Source of the DNA: Verrucomicrobia bacterium Tous-C9LFEB
GTDB lineage: Bacteria; Acidobacteriota; Terriglobia; Terriglobales; Acidobacteriaceae
DNA length: 35,496 nucleotides
Direction: 5' to 3'
Assembly (NCBI GenBank): GCA_903970445.1
Contig: CAJCIP010000121.1
Location: 1 to 35,496 of the forward strand
Position numbers and translations under genes: made by a program. Under the pieces are notes generated by a model. That model was not told the DNA's origin. It did not search any database and was given only the letters and a program-made list of their open reading frames with translations. Positions 1 through 6,941 of the stretch are shown one piece after another. Each line of letters begins with the position of its first letter. Position 1 is the stretch's first letter.

Positions 1-21
1 TACACGACGCTCTTCCGATCT
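1..21 (+). other. Illumina sequencing adapter remnant (artefact)
   Basis: The first 21 bases, ending in CGCTCTTCCGATCT, match the 3' end of the standard Illumina TruSeq read-1 adapter. Genomic sequence begins at about base 22. This is library sequence left at a contig end and not biology. It happens to be open in the frame of the following gene, so an automatic caller could read through it. Confidence 0.95.
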
Positions 22-741
22 GGCATGAACTTCCGCGACGCGTGGTCGTCCGCGACGCATTACTCGACGCGGGATGTGGTTACCTACTCCGGCAGCACGT
101 ACTACGCGCAGGCCGACAACACGGGCGAGGAGCCCGATACGTCTGCCACCTACTGGGCTCTGCTAGCGCAGGTGGGCAGCACAGGGCCAACTGGAGCGGC
201 GGGCGCAGCTGGTGCTTCTGCCTCCGTGACCGTTGGAACGGTGCAAACGTTAGCTGCAGGCTCCTCGGCGACGGTGAGCAATTCAGGTACGGCGCAGAAT
301 GTCGTTCTGAACTTCGGAATTCCGCAAGGAACGGCTGGAAGCGGTGGTTCTGGAACCGGGAACTCCGTCGAGAGCTTTCTTTCCATCAACCACATCATGA
401 CGAATGCGAAGCCGTATCTGTCGCTGACGTCTCCTAACGTTAGCAGCGGAGAAAGCGCGACCGATCCATCGGCTCTTACATGGGTACCCCGGTCGTGTAG
501 CGCAGTGCGGCTGGACGTTTACTCTACGCAGACATCAGCGGGAGTCGCGACTATCCATGTTGGAACGATCGGCGCCATGGGAACGAACTCGCTTTCCTGC
601 AGCTTTGCAGCGAATGCGCATTCATGCACGACCGCTGGACCGATGAGCATTACCGCAGGTCAATTTATTGACCTTTACTTCACCGGAGCGACAAGCAGTA
701 CGACAAACGTCTGGACATCGTTCGAGTGCGATCCGCAGTAG
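22..741 (+). CDS. Collagen-like surface or secreted protein, 5'-truncated
   Basis: Only the C-terminal part, about 239 residues, is present. The frame is open back to the adapter junction, and the ATG at 25 is probably an internal Met because the first residues (GMNFRDAWSS) already look like the middle of a domain. In order I see: a carbohydrate-binding-like module (residues DAWSSATHYSTRDVVTY through TYWALL, resembling the CBM5/12 fold with spaced aromatics); a short collagen-like Gly-X-Y stretch (GSTGPTGAAGAAGA); a segment ending NFGIPQG of the kind that follows collagen-like repeats in phage-fibre-like proteins; a Gly/Ser linker; and a beta-rich C-terminal domain with paired Cys. The function is probably surface adhesion or fibre formation. 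Any signal peptide lies outside the window. It converges on glmM with only 14 bases between the stops. Confidence 0.7.
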   Translation, partial: GMNFRDAWSSATHYSTRDVVTYSGSTYYAQADNTGEEPDTSATYWALLAQVGSTGPTGAAGAAGASASVTVGTVQTLAAGSSATVSNSGTAQNVVLNFGIPQGTAGSGGSGTGNSVESFLSINHIMTNAKPYLSLTSPNVSSGESATDPSALTWVPRSCSAVRLDVYSTQTSAGVATIHVGTIGAMGTNSLSCSFAANAHSCTTAGPMSITAGQFIDLYFTGATSSTTNVWTSFECDPQ

Positions 742-755
742 CTTTACATTGTCAG

Positions 756-2111
756 CTAAACGCCGAGCTCGGCGCGGATTGCGCCGGCGATTGCATCGGC
801 GTGCCGCCGCATGGCTTCCTCGCTTTCGGCTTCGATCATCACGCGAGCGAGGGCTTCCGTGCCGGAGTAGCGAATCACCACGCGGCCTGAGTCTTTCAGT
901 TCTTCTTCCGCTGCTGCGATTGCTGCGGCGACGGAAGCGATGCTGTCGAGGGGCTTCTTCTCGCGCACTTTGACGTTGACGATGACCTGCGGGAAGTTCT
1001 TCAGGTCAGCGAGCAACTCGGATAATGTCTTGCCGGAGCGATGCACGGTATCGAGCACGAGCAGCGCTGTGAGCAGCCCATCCCCCGTGGTTGCCTTCGC
1101 CGGAAAGAGAATGTGGCCGGACTGCTCGCCTCCCAGGGACGCGCCGCTCTTGTGCATTTCTTCAAGCACGTACTTGTCGCCGACGGGCGCGCGCAGCATG
1201 CGTATTCCGGAGCGCTTGAATGCGGCTTCGAGGCCCATGTTCGACATCGTTGTGGCAACGACTGTGTCGCCGGCCAGTTCGCCGCGAGCCTGGAGATCGC
1301 GAGCGCACAGCAGCATCACGGCATCGCCGTTCACGACTTTGCCGGTTTCATCCGCAAAGAGAGCGCGGTCAGCGTCACCATCGAAGGTGAAGCCCATCGA
1401 CGCGCCGCGTTCTCTCACTTCCGCTGCGACCACTTCAGGATGAAGAGCGCCGCAGTTCGCGTTGATGTTGCGGCCATCAGGTGATGCGTGAGTCACTTCG
1501 ATTGTTCCCTGCAAGGCCTCGAAGAGCTGCGGAGCTACAGCACTGGCCGCACCATTGGCGCAGTCAATTACGACGCAGCGATTGTCGAGCGAAATCCCCG
1601 GAACAGCGTTGAGCAGAAACTGAACATACTCGCGTCGGAATGCTTCATTCGGCGACGGCAACGGTTCGGGCTCGTTGCTGAACGCTTCGGCTGAGGCGAG
1701 CACGCGCTCGATCTCGGCTTCGATACCCAGTTCCACCGCGTCGGGCAGCTTGTAGCCGTTGCTGCCGAAGATCTTGATGCCGTTGTCCTGCCAGGGATTG
1801 TGCGACGCGGAAATGACGACCCCGGCGCTGAAGCCATGCGTGCGGGCGAGGAACGCAATCGCGGGTGTGGTGATGACTCCGGCCCACTCGACATCGACTC
1901 CACCGGACTTGAGGCCTGCAGCAAGCGTGGAGGCAATCCATGGGCCGCTTTCGCGTGTGTCCATGCCCATCACGACGCGCAGGTGTTTCTCACTGGCGGC
2001 ATCGTTCAGCTTGGCCGCGAGCGCCTTGCCTACCGCGAAGATTGTTCGTTTGTCGAGCGGCGGTTCACCTGCGACTGCCCGAATACCGTCCGTTCCAAAC
2101 AGCTGACGCAT
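756..2111 (-). CDS. glmM: Phosphoglucosamine mutase
   Basis: Converts glucosamine-6-phosphate to glucosamine-1-phosphate in the cytoplasm, feeding UDP-GlcNAc for peptidoglycan and lipid A. The 451-residue product has the normal length. It starts MRQLFGTDGIRAVAGE. The active-site phosphoserine loop SASHNP is at 101-106 (catalytic Ser about 103), the metal loop DGDADR at 244-249, the sugar-binding GGEQSGH at 327-333 and the phosphate-binding RYSGTEALARVM near 414-425. The last loop has Ala where many relatives have Pro after SGTE. The frame is open 30 codons further upstream, but ATG at 2111 is preceded by AGGAG five bases away and gives the family N-terminus. It is divergent from the VWA gene; the 103 bases between them must hold both promoters and include a small GAGCG-ATAA-CGCTC hairpin at 2126-2139. 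Confidence 0.97.
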   Translation of the reverse strand: MRQLFGTDGIRAVAGEPPLDKRTIFAVGKALAAKLNDAASEKHLRVVMGMDTRESGPWIASTLAAGLKSGGVDVEWAGVITTPAIAFLARTHGFSAGVVISASHNPWQDNGIKIFGSNGYKLPDAVELGIEAEIERVLASAEAFSNEPEPLPSPNEAFRREYVQFLLNAVPGISLDNRCVVIDCANGAASAVAPQLFEALQGTIEVTHASPDGRNINANCGALHPEVVAAEVRERGASMGFTFDGDADRALFADETGKVVNGDAVMLLCARDLQARGELAGDTVVATTMSNMGLEAAFKRSGIRMLRAPVGDKYVLEEMHKSGASLGGEQSGHILFPAKATTGDGLLTALLVLDTVHRSGKTLSELLADLKNFPQVIVNVKVREKKPLDSIASVAAAIAAAEEELKDSGRVVIRYSGTEALARVMIEAESEEAMRRHADAIAGAIRAELGV

Positions 2112-2214
2112 TTCTGCTCCTGAATGAGCGATAACGCTCTCTTGCCATGCTAGCGGAGAACGCTCTTCGTGATGGCTCCGGGAACTCTTCGGCAGCATCA
2201 CCGTCTAACCCGTC

Positions 2215-3369
2215 ATGCGCTCTGTATCTTTCGCAGCCTGTCTTCTCGCGTTTCCGCTTACCGCTTTTGCGCAGCAGGACACACCCGTTGCCACTACAGG
2301 CACGCTTTCTGTTTCGGCGAAGCTGGTCGTCGTTCCCGCCATCGTCCGCGACAAACACGGCGCCCTGGTAGGCACTCTGGGAAAAGACGACTTCGCGCTG
2401 AAGGTCGATGGAAAACCGCAAACGGTGAAGTATTTCGACCATGAAAACGGTACGCCGCTGACGCTTGGCCTCCTGGTGGACACGAGCCGCAGTCAGAGTG
2501 CCGTGCTGGACGATGAGCGAACCGCCAGTACCAAGTTCCTGCAGACCATGTTGCAACCGGCCGCAGCGAACCGCGCTGCGGACAAGGCTTTTGTCATCCA
2601 GTTCGCTCGCGATGTGGAGCTGCTGCAAGACGTGACGGACTCGCGGCCAAAGCTGCAAGAAGCTCTGAAGCTGGTCGACTCTGAATCGCCGTCCTTTCGG
2701 AAGACGTCGGATGACAACAGCGGCAATGACCAGAGCATTGGCGATAACGGTTCGGGTCGGCGCGGAGGCTATAACCGCGGCAGCGGTGGTGGAACAGCTT
2801 TGTACGACGCGGTCTTCCTGTCGGCAGATGAAGTGACCTCCAAGCAGAAGGGGCGTCGCGCGGTCATCCTACTCACAGACGGCGTGGACCGTGGCTCGAA
2901 GAAGACCCTTGCGGCTTCGATTGAATCTGCGCAGCGCGCGGACACAATCCTGTACGCGATCTACTTCAAGGGCGAGAGCCATCACGACAGCCCTTTTAGC
3001 GGACCCGGCGGTGGTCGGCGCGGCGGAGGGTTTCCAGGTGGCGGCGGCGGAGGAGGAGGTTATCCAGGCGGAGGAGGCGGTGGGCAGCGGCGCGGCGGCG
3101 AGGACAATGTCGATGGAAAGAAGATTCTCGAGCGCATGTGCGGCGAGACCGGTGGACGCGTCTTCGAAGTGAAGGGAAAAGAAACGGTTGAAGCGATCTA
3201 CAACGAGATTGGAGACGAACTGAGAGCACAATACCGGCTGGGCTTTTCGCCATCCAGCGAAGCAACCGCTGAGGGCTACCACCAGGTAGAGCTCGACATG
3301 GCCGGGGCGCAAGCGAAGAATAAACTAACGGTGCAGACGCGGGACGGCTACTACACAGGATCGAAATAG
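2215..3369 (+). CDS. Secreted VWA-domain protein, acidobacterial type
   Basis: A 384-residue protein with a signal peptide (residues 1 to about 20, ending TAFAQ). A beta-rich N-terminal segment (VVVPAIVRDKHG, about 38-75) is typical of the acidobacterial VWFA-related family. A von Willebrand A domain follows, with a complete metal-ion adhesion site: DTSRS at 89-93, Thr194 in GGTALYD and Asp222 in LLTDGVD. An unusual Gly/Arg-rich insert (about 264-295, with runs of up to eight Gly) sits inside the domain before its last helices (ILERMCGETGGRVFEV). The C-terminal YRLGFSPSS and VQTRDGYYTGSK fit the family. The protein is exported and probably binds protein or matrix through a metal; the real partner is unknown. 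No clear Shine-Dalgarno precedes the ATG. Confidence 0.88.
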   Translation: MRSVSFAACLLAFPLTAFAQQDTPVATTGTLSVSAKLVVVPAIVRDKHGALVGTLGKDDFALKVDGKPQTVKYFDHENGTPLTLGLLVDTSRSQSAVLDDERTASTKFLQTMLQPAAANRAADKAFVIQFARDVELLQDVTDSRPKLQEALKLVDSESPSFRKTSDDNSGNDQSIGDNGSGRRGGYNRGSGGGTALYDAVFLSADEVTSKQKGRRAVILLTDGVDRGSKKTLAASIESAQRADTILYAIYFKGESHHDSPFSGPGGGRRGGGFPGGGGGGGGYPGGGGGGQRRGGEDNVDGKKILERMCGETGGRVFEVKGKETVEAIYNEIGDELRAQYRLGFSPSSEATAEGYHQVELDMAGAQAKNKLTVQTRDGYYTGSK

Positions 3370-3385
3370 CTCTGGCTAATGCGTG

Positions 3386-3586
3386 TCATCCATTCGTCAG
3401 CAGCGGAGCGTTCGGCGCTACAAGAAACGACCTGCCCGCGTGCGTGCCTCGGCCAAAGCTAAGATGACTACCGTCCCAATGAATAAACAGGATGCCCGCG
3501 AGGATGAGGACCACGATGGTGGCGGCTGAGAGCCCGACGATGAGTCCGAAGTTTGGCTTTTTCGGCAATTGCTGTTCGATTTGCAT
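3386..3586 (-). CDS. Small single-span membrane protein, hypothetical
   Basis: A 66-residue frame starting MQIEQQLPKKPNFG, then one strong hydrophobic helix of about 23 residues (GLIVGLSAATIVVLILAGILF), then a short polar tail. The frame is open far upstream, across the thioredoxin gene on the other strand, but that part reads as noise, so I start at ATG 3586. No good Shine-Dalgarno is visible. It converges with the VWA gene (16 bases) and diverges from the thioredoxin-like gene. I do not recognise a family. The clean membrane segment between two charged ends is the only support. Confidence 0.42.
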   Translation of the reverse strand: MQIEQQLPKKPNFGLIVGLSAATIVVLILAGILFIHWDGSHLSFGRGTHAGRSFLVAPNAPLLTNG

Positions 3587-3627
3587 GTAAATTGAGATGC
3601 GCGAGTTGCGCTTCAGAGATTGGAAAA

Positions 3628-3655
3628 TTGAGCGATTCTCTTCTCGCTGTATCCT
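3628..3655 (+). promoter_or_regulatory. Candidate promoter giving a leaderless mRNA
   Basis: TTGAGC at 3628-3633 and TATCCT at 3650-3655 are separated by 16 bases, a reasonable match to housekeeping -35/-10 boxes. The expected transcription start, about seven bases downstream, falls on or next to the ATG at 3663, and no Shine-Dalgarno lies before that ATG. This suggests a leaderless message, by inspection only. Confidence 0.35.
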
Positions 3656-3662
3656 TTTGCAC

Positions 3663-4220
3663 ATGGCTGACATTCCCAAGGCAATACGTGCAAGCTTTTC
3701 CTTCTTCCCAGCAGTCCTTCTGGTATTGATCCTAGGTCCCTGCTTGAAAGCGTCCTGCCAGACTGATCCGTCGCAGATGACACCGGAGCAGCGGAAGGCA
3801 GCGCACCAACCGTTCACCGCGCCTCCCATGGTGAAGAAGCATCTCTACCCGCCCATTGAGCAAGCGCCAGAAGACGTGCAAAAGGCCCTTGCCGAAGCAG
3901 CACGGACGCATAAGCGCGTGATCTTGGACTTCGGTGGCGACTGGTGTCCGGATTGCCAGGTTTTGGACATCTACTTCAACCAGAGCCCCAACAAAGAGCT
4001 TCTTGATAAGTACTTCATCAAGGTGAACGTGAACATCGGTCACGAAGATGCGAACATTGACCTTGCCCACAAGTATGGCGTACCGGTACAGGGTGTGCCT
4101 GCGCTTGCGGTTCTCGATCGCCATGGCAAGGTCGTGTACTCGCAGAGCACGGAATTTTCTGACATGCGCTACATGGCGCCGCAGTCCGTCACTGACTTCC
4201 TGAATAAATGGAAATCCTGA
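3663..4220 (+). CDS. Exported thioredoxin-like protein (CPDC active site)
   Basis: A 185-residue protein with an N-terminal hydrophobic segment (about 11-28) that is a signal peptide or membrane anchor, then a Pro-rich linker and a thioredoxin fold. The active site is GGDWCPDCQV with Cys95 and Cys98. The cis-proline loop is GVPAL with Pro146. CPDC resembles thioredoxin_7 proteins rather than classical CGPC thioredoxin, so reduction or isomerisation of disulfides outside the cytoplasm is likely. ATG 3663 is chosen because the 22 codons upstream (from 3597) read like a promoter and the signal peptide starts cleanly here. The BrkB-like gene begins 13 bases after its stop, so the two are probably co-transcribed. 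Confidence 0.82.
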   Translation: MADIPKAIRASFSFFPAVLLVLILGPCLKASCQTDPSQMTPEQRKAAHQPFTAPPMVKKHLYPPIEQAPEDVQKALAEAARTHKRVILDFGGDWCPDCQVLDIYFNQSPNKELLDKYFIKVNVNIGHEDANIDLAHKYGVPVQGVPALAVLDRHGKVVYSQSTEFSDMRYMAPQSVTDFLNKWKS

Positions 4221-4233
4221 GACGCTTGAGTCA

Positions 4234-5244
4234 ATGCGGCGTGGCCTGAACACGATTTGGAGCACGGTTTGCCTTCCACGGTCAAAGGCCGTGTACCAGC
4301 TTGCGCGGATGACGGTGGACGCTTCGCTGGAGCACGACGTCATGACGACTGCGCAGGGTGTGGCGTATGCGGCGATGGTCGCCCTCTTCCCTGCATTGAT
4401 TGTGGCGGCTGCGGTGATAGGCCTGCTTCCCTACACCACGCCGTTGAAACTGCAGCTTTCGATTTTCTTTGATCGCATCCTGCCGTCCAATGTCAGCCCT
4501 GTGCTGCAGGCGTACTTCGTGACGACCCACAAGAGTCCGCAGACGGCACGCGCGTTGATCAGCGCGATTGTTGTAAGCGCGACGGGTGCCACGGGGGTGA
4601 TGGCGACGCTGATGGAAGGATTTCGACGCGCGCATGAACTGCCCTTGCTTCCGGGTAGTTTTTGGCGCCGCCGCGGACGCGCTTTCGCGCTGGTACCGCT
4701 GTCTCTCGTACCGATGGGCGCGGCAAGCGCACTTGTGGTTTTTGGGAACGTTCTTATCCACTGGATCGCCAATCACGTCGCGGTGCCGGTGCGAACACCG
4801 GTATTCCTCTTCGCGGTTGCCGTTCGCTGGTTGGTCGCACTGGCTGGCAGCGTTGGCATCATTGCCGTGATCTACCACCTCGGTACAGACATGAGCACAC
4901 ACATGCGTAAGCATCTGGAGCCCTGGGTGAAGGAGCCGTGGATCGCGCTGCGCAAAGACTGGACCTGGAGGCAGAGTTTGCCGGGCGCTGGGCTCGCTAC
5001 GGTTCTGTGGTTCCTGAGCACCTTGCTGTTCGGCTTCTATGTCACGCGATTCGCCAACTACTCGCAGGTGTATGGGTCTCTTGGAGCAGCGATAGCGCTG
5101 ATGTTCTGGCTGTACCTGATTGCGTTGAGTGTGCTGATCGGCGCGGAATTCAACGCGCAGCTTGTCGTGCTTCGAAAGGTTCGTGCGTCGGCAACACGAT
5201 CGTTGTGGAATGCTGCCGCCCAAACCGTGCCTTCTGACGGGTAG
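4234..5244 (+). CDS. YihY/BrkB (UPF0761) family inner-membrane protein
   Basis: A 336-residue polytopic protein with about six membrane helices (approximately 43-65, 105-125, 150-175, 188-214, 250-272 and 280-305). The diagnostic C-terminal block is YGSLGAAIALMFWLYLIALSVLIGAEFNA (280-308; key elements YGSLGA, FWLYL and GAEFNA). The N-terminal TAQGVAYAAMVALFPAL also fits the family, once misnamed ribonuclease BN. The true function is unknown, with envelope transport or export proposed. It follows the thioredoxin-like gene closely. There is no strong Shine-Dalgarno at ATG 4234; ATGs at 4309 and 4342 are less likely starts. Confidence 0.88.
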   Translation: MRRGLNTIWSTVCLPRSKAVYQLARMTVDASLEHDVMTTAQGVAYAAMVALFPALIVAAAVIGLLPYTTPLKLQLSIFFDRILPSNVSPVLQAYFVTTHKSPQTARALISAIVVSATGATGVMATLMEGFRRAHELPLLPGSFWRRRGRAFALVPLSLVPMGAASALVVFGNVLIHWIANHVAVPVRTPVFLFAVAVRWLVALAGSVGIIAVIYHLGTDMSTHMRKHLEPWVKEPWIALRKDWTWRQSLPGAGLATVLWFLSTLLFGFYVTRFANYSQVYGSLGAAIALMFWLYLIALSVLIGAEFNAQLVVLRKVRASATRSLWNAAAQTVPSDG

Positions 5245-5308
5245 AATGACTGCCGATACCTGTGCAAGCGATTACACAAGTAAAAACACCTTTTTGTAGG
5301 CGGGAAAT

Positions 5309-6781
5309 TTGGCTTTGGACGCGAGCAACACCGTAAGTGAACGAACGGCCGCACTTTACAACCGCCGCGCAAAAATTGTCGCCACATTGGGACCTGCGTC
5401 CAATACAGAAGAGGTCCTCCGACAACTTGTGCAGGCGGGACTTGATGTTGCGCGTCTGAACTTTTCGCATGGCTCCCATGAGCAGAAATCCGAGCTCATC
5501 GCCATGGTGCGAAAGGTGGCTCGCGAAGAAAAGAAGCCGATCTGCATTCTTGCCGATCTGCAAGGCCCGAAGATTCGCACCGGCACCCTTGTTGATCATA
5601 GACCTGTGATGCTGGAAGCCGGCAAGCGCCTGACGATTACGCCGGAGCGCATGGATGGAACGGCAGAGCGCGTGAGCACTGTTTTTACGACGCTGGCGGA
5701 GAACCTCAAGCCCGGCGATCAGGTGTTGCTGTCCGATGGCTTGATTGAACTGCGGGTGATCGAACTGCAGGGTGCTGATGTCGTCACCCAAATTATTAAT
5801 GGTGGTCTGCTCGGAGAAAAGAAAGGCATCAACCTCCCGGGGGTCTCGATCAAAGTTCCTTCGCTGACTGAGAAGGACGAGGAAGATCTCGAGTTCGCCA
5901 TCAAAGCGGGTGCGGATACGATTGCTGTTTCTTTCGTGCAGAACGCCGACGATGTCCGCTACGTGAAAACGCGCATTGCGTCGTTCGGTTCTGATGCATG
6001 GGTGATTGCGAAGCTGGAAAAGCCACAGGCGATCGATCATCTCGACTCCATTCTGGAGGCCGCGGACGCCATCATGGTGGCGCGAGGTGATCTTGGTGTA
6101 GAAGTTCCTCCGGAGAAGGTGCCGGCCATTCAGAAGCACATCATTCGTCGAGCGGCTGAGTACCGCAAGCCGGTCATCACGGCGACGCAGATGCTGGAGT
6201 CGATGATTGAGAACCCGCGGCCCACGCGTGCGGAAGCCTCCGACGTGGCGAACGCGATTTATGACGGCACGGACGCGGTGATGCTCTCAGCCGAAAGCGC
6301 AGCCGGCAAGTATCCAGTGGAGTCAGTCGCGATGATGAGCAAAATTGTGACGGAGACGGAAAGCGCGATTCGGCTCGATCCGCCGCGCACACGGCTGCGC
6401 CAGCACCGCAATCTCACGATTCCCGAAACCATCTGCGAGTGCATGGCGCACTCCGCGCAGGATGTCGATCTTGCAGCGATAGCCATTTTCACGGAGAGCG
6501 GCAATACTGCGCGATTGCTATCGAAATACAGGCCTGACTCACCCGTGTTTGCGCTGTCGCCGTTTGAACGTGTGGTGCATCGCGCAATGCTGCTGTGGGG
6601 CACGTATCCGATCCAGTGCGACCGCTTCGATGACACGGACAAGCTGGTTCAGGTGGCCGAACAGATTCTCCAGGCCGGCGGCTATGTGAAGCCGAAGCAA
6701 GTGGTGGGCATCGTCGCCGGAACCTCAACGAAGACGGGCGCGACAAACTTCATGCGGCTGCATTTGGTTGGGGACCGGTAG
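5309..6781 (+). CDS. pyk: Pyruvate kinase
   Basis: Catalyses phosphoenolpyruvate + ADP to pyruvate + ATP in the cytoplasm, the last step of glycolysis. The 490 residues are full length. RRAKIVATLGPAS (19-31) opens the barrel. NFSHG (51-55) and DLQGPKIRTG (83-92) bind substrate and potassium. The catalytic Lys235 lies in VIAKLEK with metal ligand Glu237, and ARGDLGVE (258-265) carries Asp261. TATQMLESM (291-299) and NPRPTRAEASDVANA complete the active site. The C-terminal domain follows (ISIF-like regulatory part from about 365). The start is TTG, since no ATG lies close upstream and the family N-terminus begins here. A heptad repeat array starts six bases after the stop. Confidence 0.96.
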   Translation: MALDASNTVSERTAALYNRRAKIVATLGPASNTEEVLRQLVQAGLDVARLNFSHGSHEQKSELIAMVRKVAREEKKPICILADLQGPKIRTGTLVDHRPVMLEAGKRLTITPERMDGTAERVSTVFTTLAENLKPGDQVLLSDGLIELRVIELQGADVVTQIINGGLLGEKKGINLPGVSIKVPSLTEKDEEDLEFAIKAGADTIAVSFVQNADDVRYVKTRIASFGSDAWVIAKLEKPQAIDHLDSILEAADAIMVARGDLGVEVPPEKVPAIQKHIIRRAAEYRKPVITATQMLESMIENPRPTRAEASDVANAIYDGTDAVMLSAESAAGKYPVESVAMMSKIVTETESAIRLDPPRTRLRQHRNLTIPETICECMAHSAQDVDLAAIAIFTESGNTARLLSKYRPDSPVFALSPFERVVHRAMLLWGTYPIQCDRFDDTDKLVQVAEQILQAGGYVKPKQVVGIVAGTSTKTGATNFMRLHLVGDR

Positions 6782-6787
6782 GAAAAG

Positions 6788-6801
6788 CTAGTGGCTAGTG
6801 G
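6788..6801 (+). repeat. Heptad repeat, left arm (two CTAGTGG units)
   Basis: Two perfect copies of CTAGTGG begin seven bases after the pyk stop codon. They are the inverted partner of the array at 6871-6926. The best pairing is with 6898-6911: 14 positions with one G-U wobble and one mismatch. Confidence 0.85.
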
Positions 6802-6870
6802 CTCTCTCCAAACAAACAAGCCCAAAGCCTACTGAGAGGTAGTGCTTACCTTCATCAGCCACTAACAAAG

Positions 6871-6926
6871 CACTAGTCACTAACCACTAATGACTAGTCA
6901 CTAACCACTAGTTACTAACCACCAGT
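6871..6926 (+). repeat. Heptad tandem repeat array, eight units
   Basis: Eight consecutive 7-base units: CACTAGT, CACTAAC, CACTAAT, GACTAGT, CACTAAC, CACTAGT, TACTAAC, CACCAGT. The consensus is CACTARY, the reverse complement of the CTAGTGG/TAGTGAC type seen after pyk. The array ends 15 bases before the mutL ATG, which has only a pyrimidine tract and no Shine-Dalgarno in front of it. The region 6782-6941 holds no gene. Confidence 0.92.
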
Positions 6927-6941
6927 CTCTTCTCTTCTTTT

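Noticed and set aside
2065..2658. A 197-codon minus frame across the glmM-VWA gap
   Set aside because: It overlaps the VWA signal peptide and the glmM start on the other frames, and its product has no recognisable feature.
4282..5223. A 313-codon open frame antisense to the BrkB-like gene
   Set aside because: It has an Arg/His/Gln-rich composition typical of a shadow frame, and the sense strand has a clear family match.
5150..6139. A 329-codon open frame antisense to pyk
   Set aside because: It mirrors the pyk codon pattern, has no domain, no ribosome site and no conserved motif.
6871..6926. CRISPR-like direct repeats
   Set aside because: The repeat unit is seven bases with no unique spacers and no cas genes in the window.
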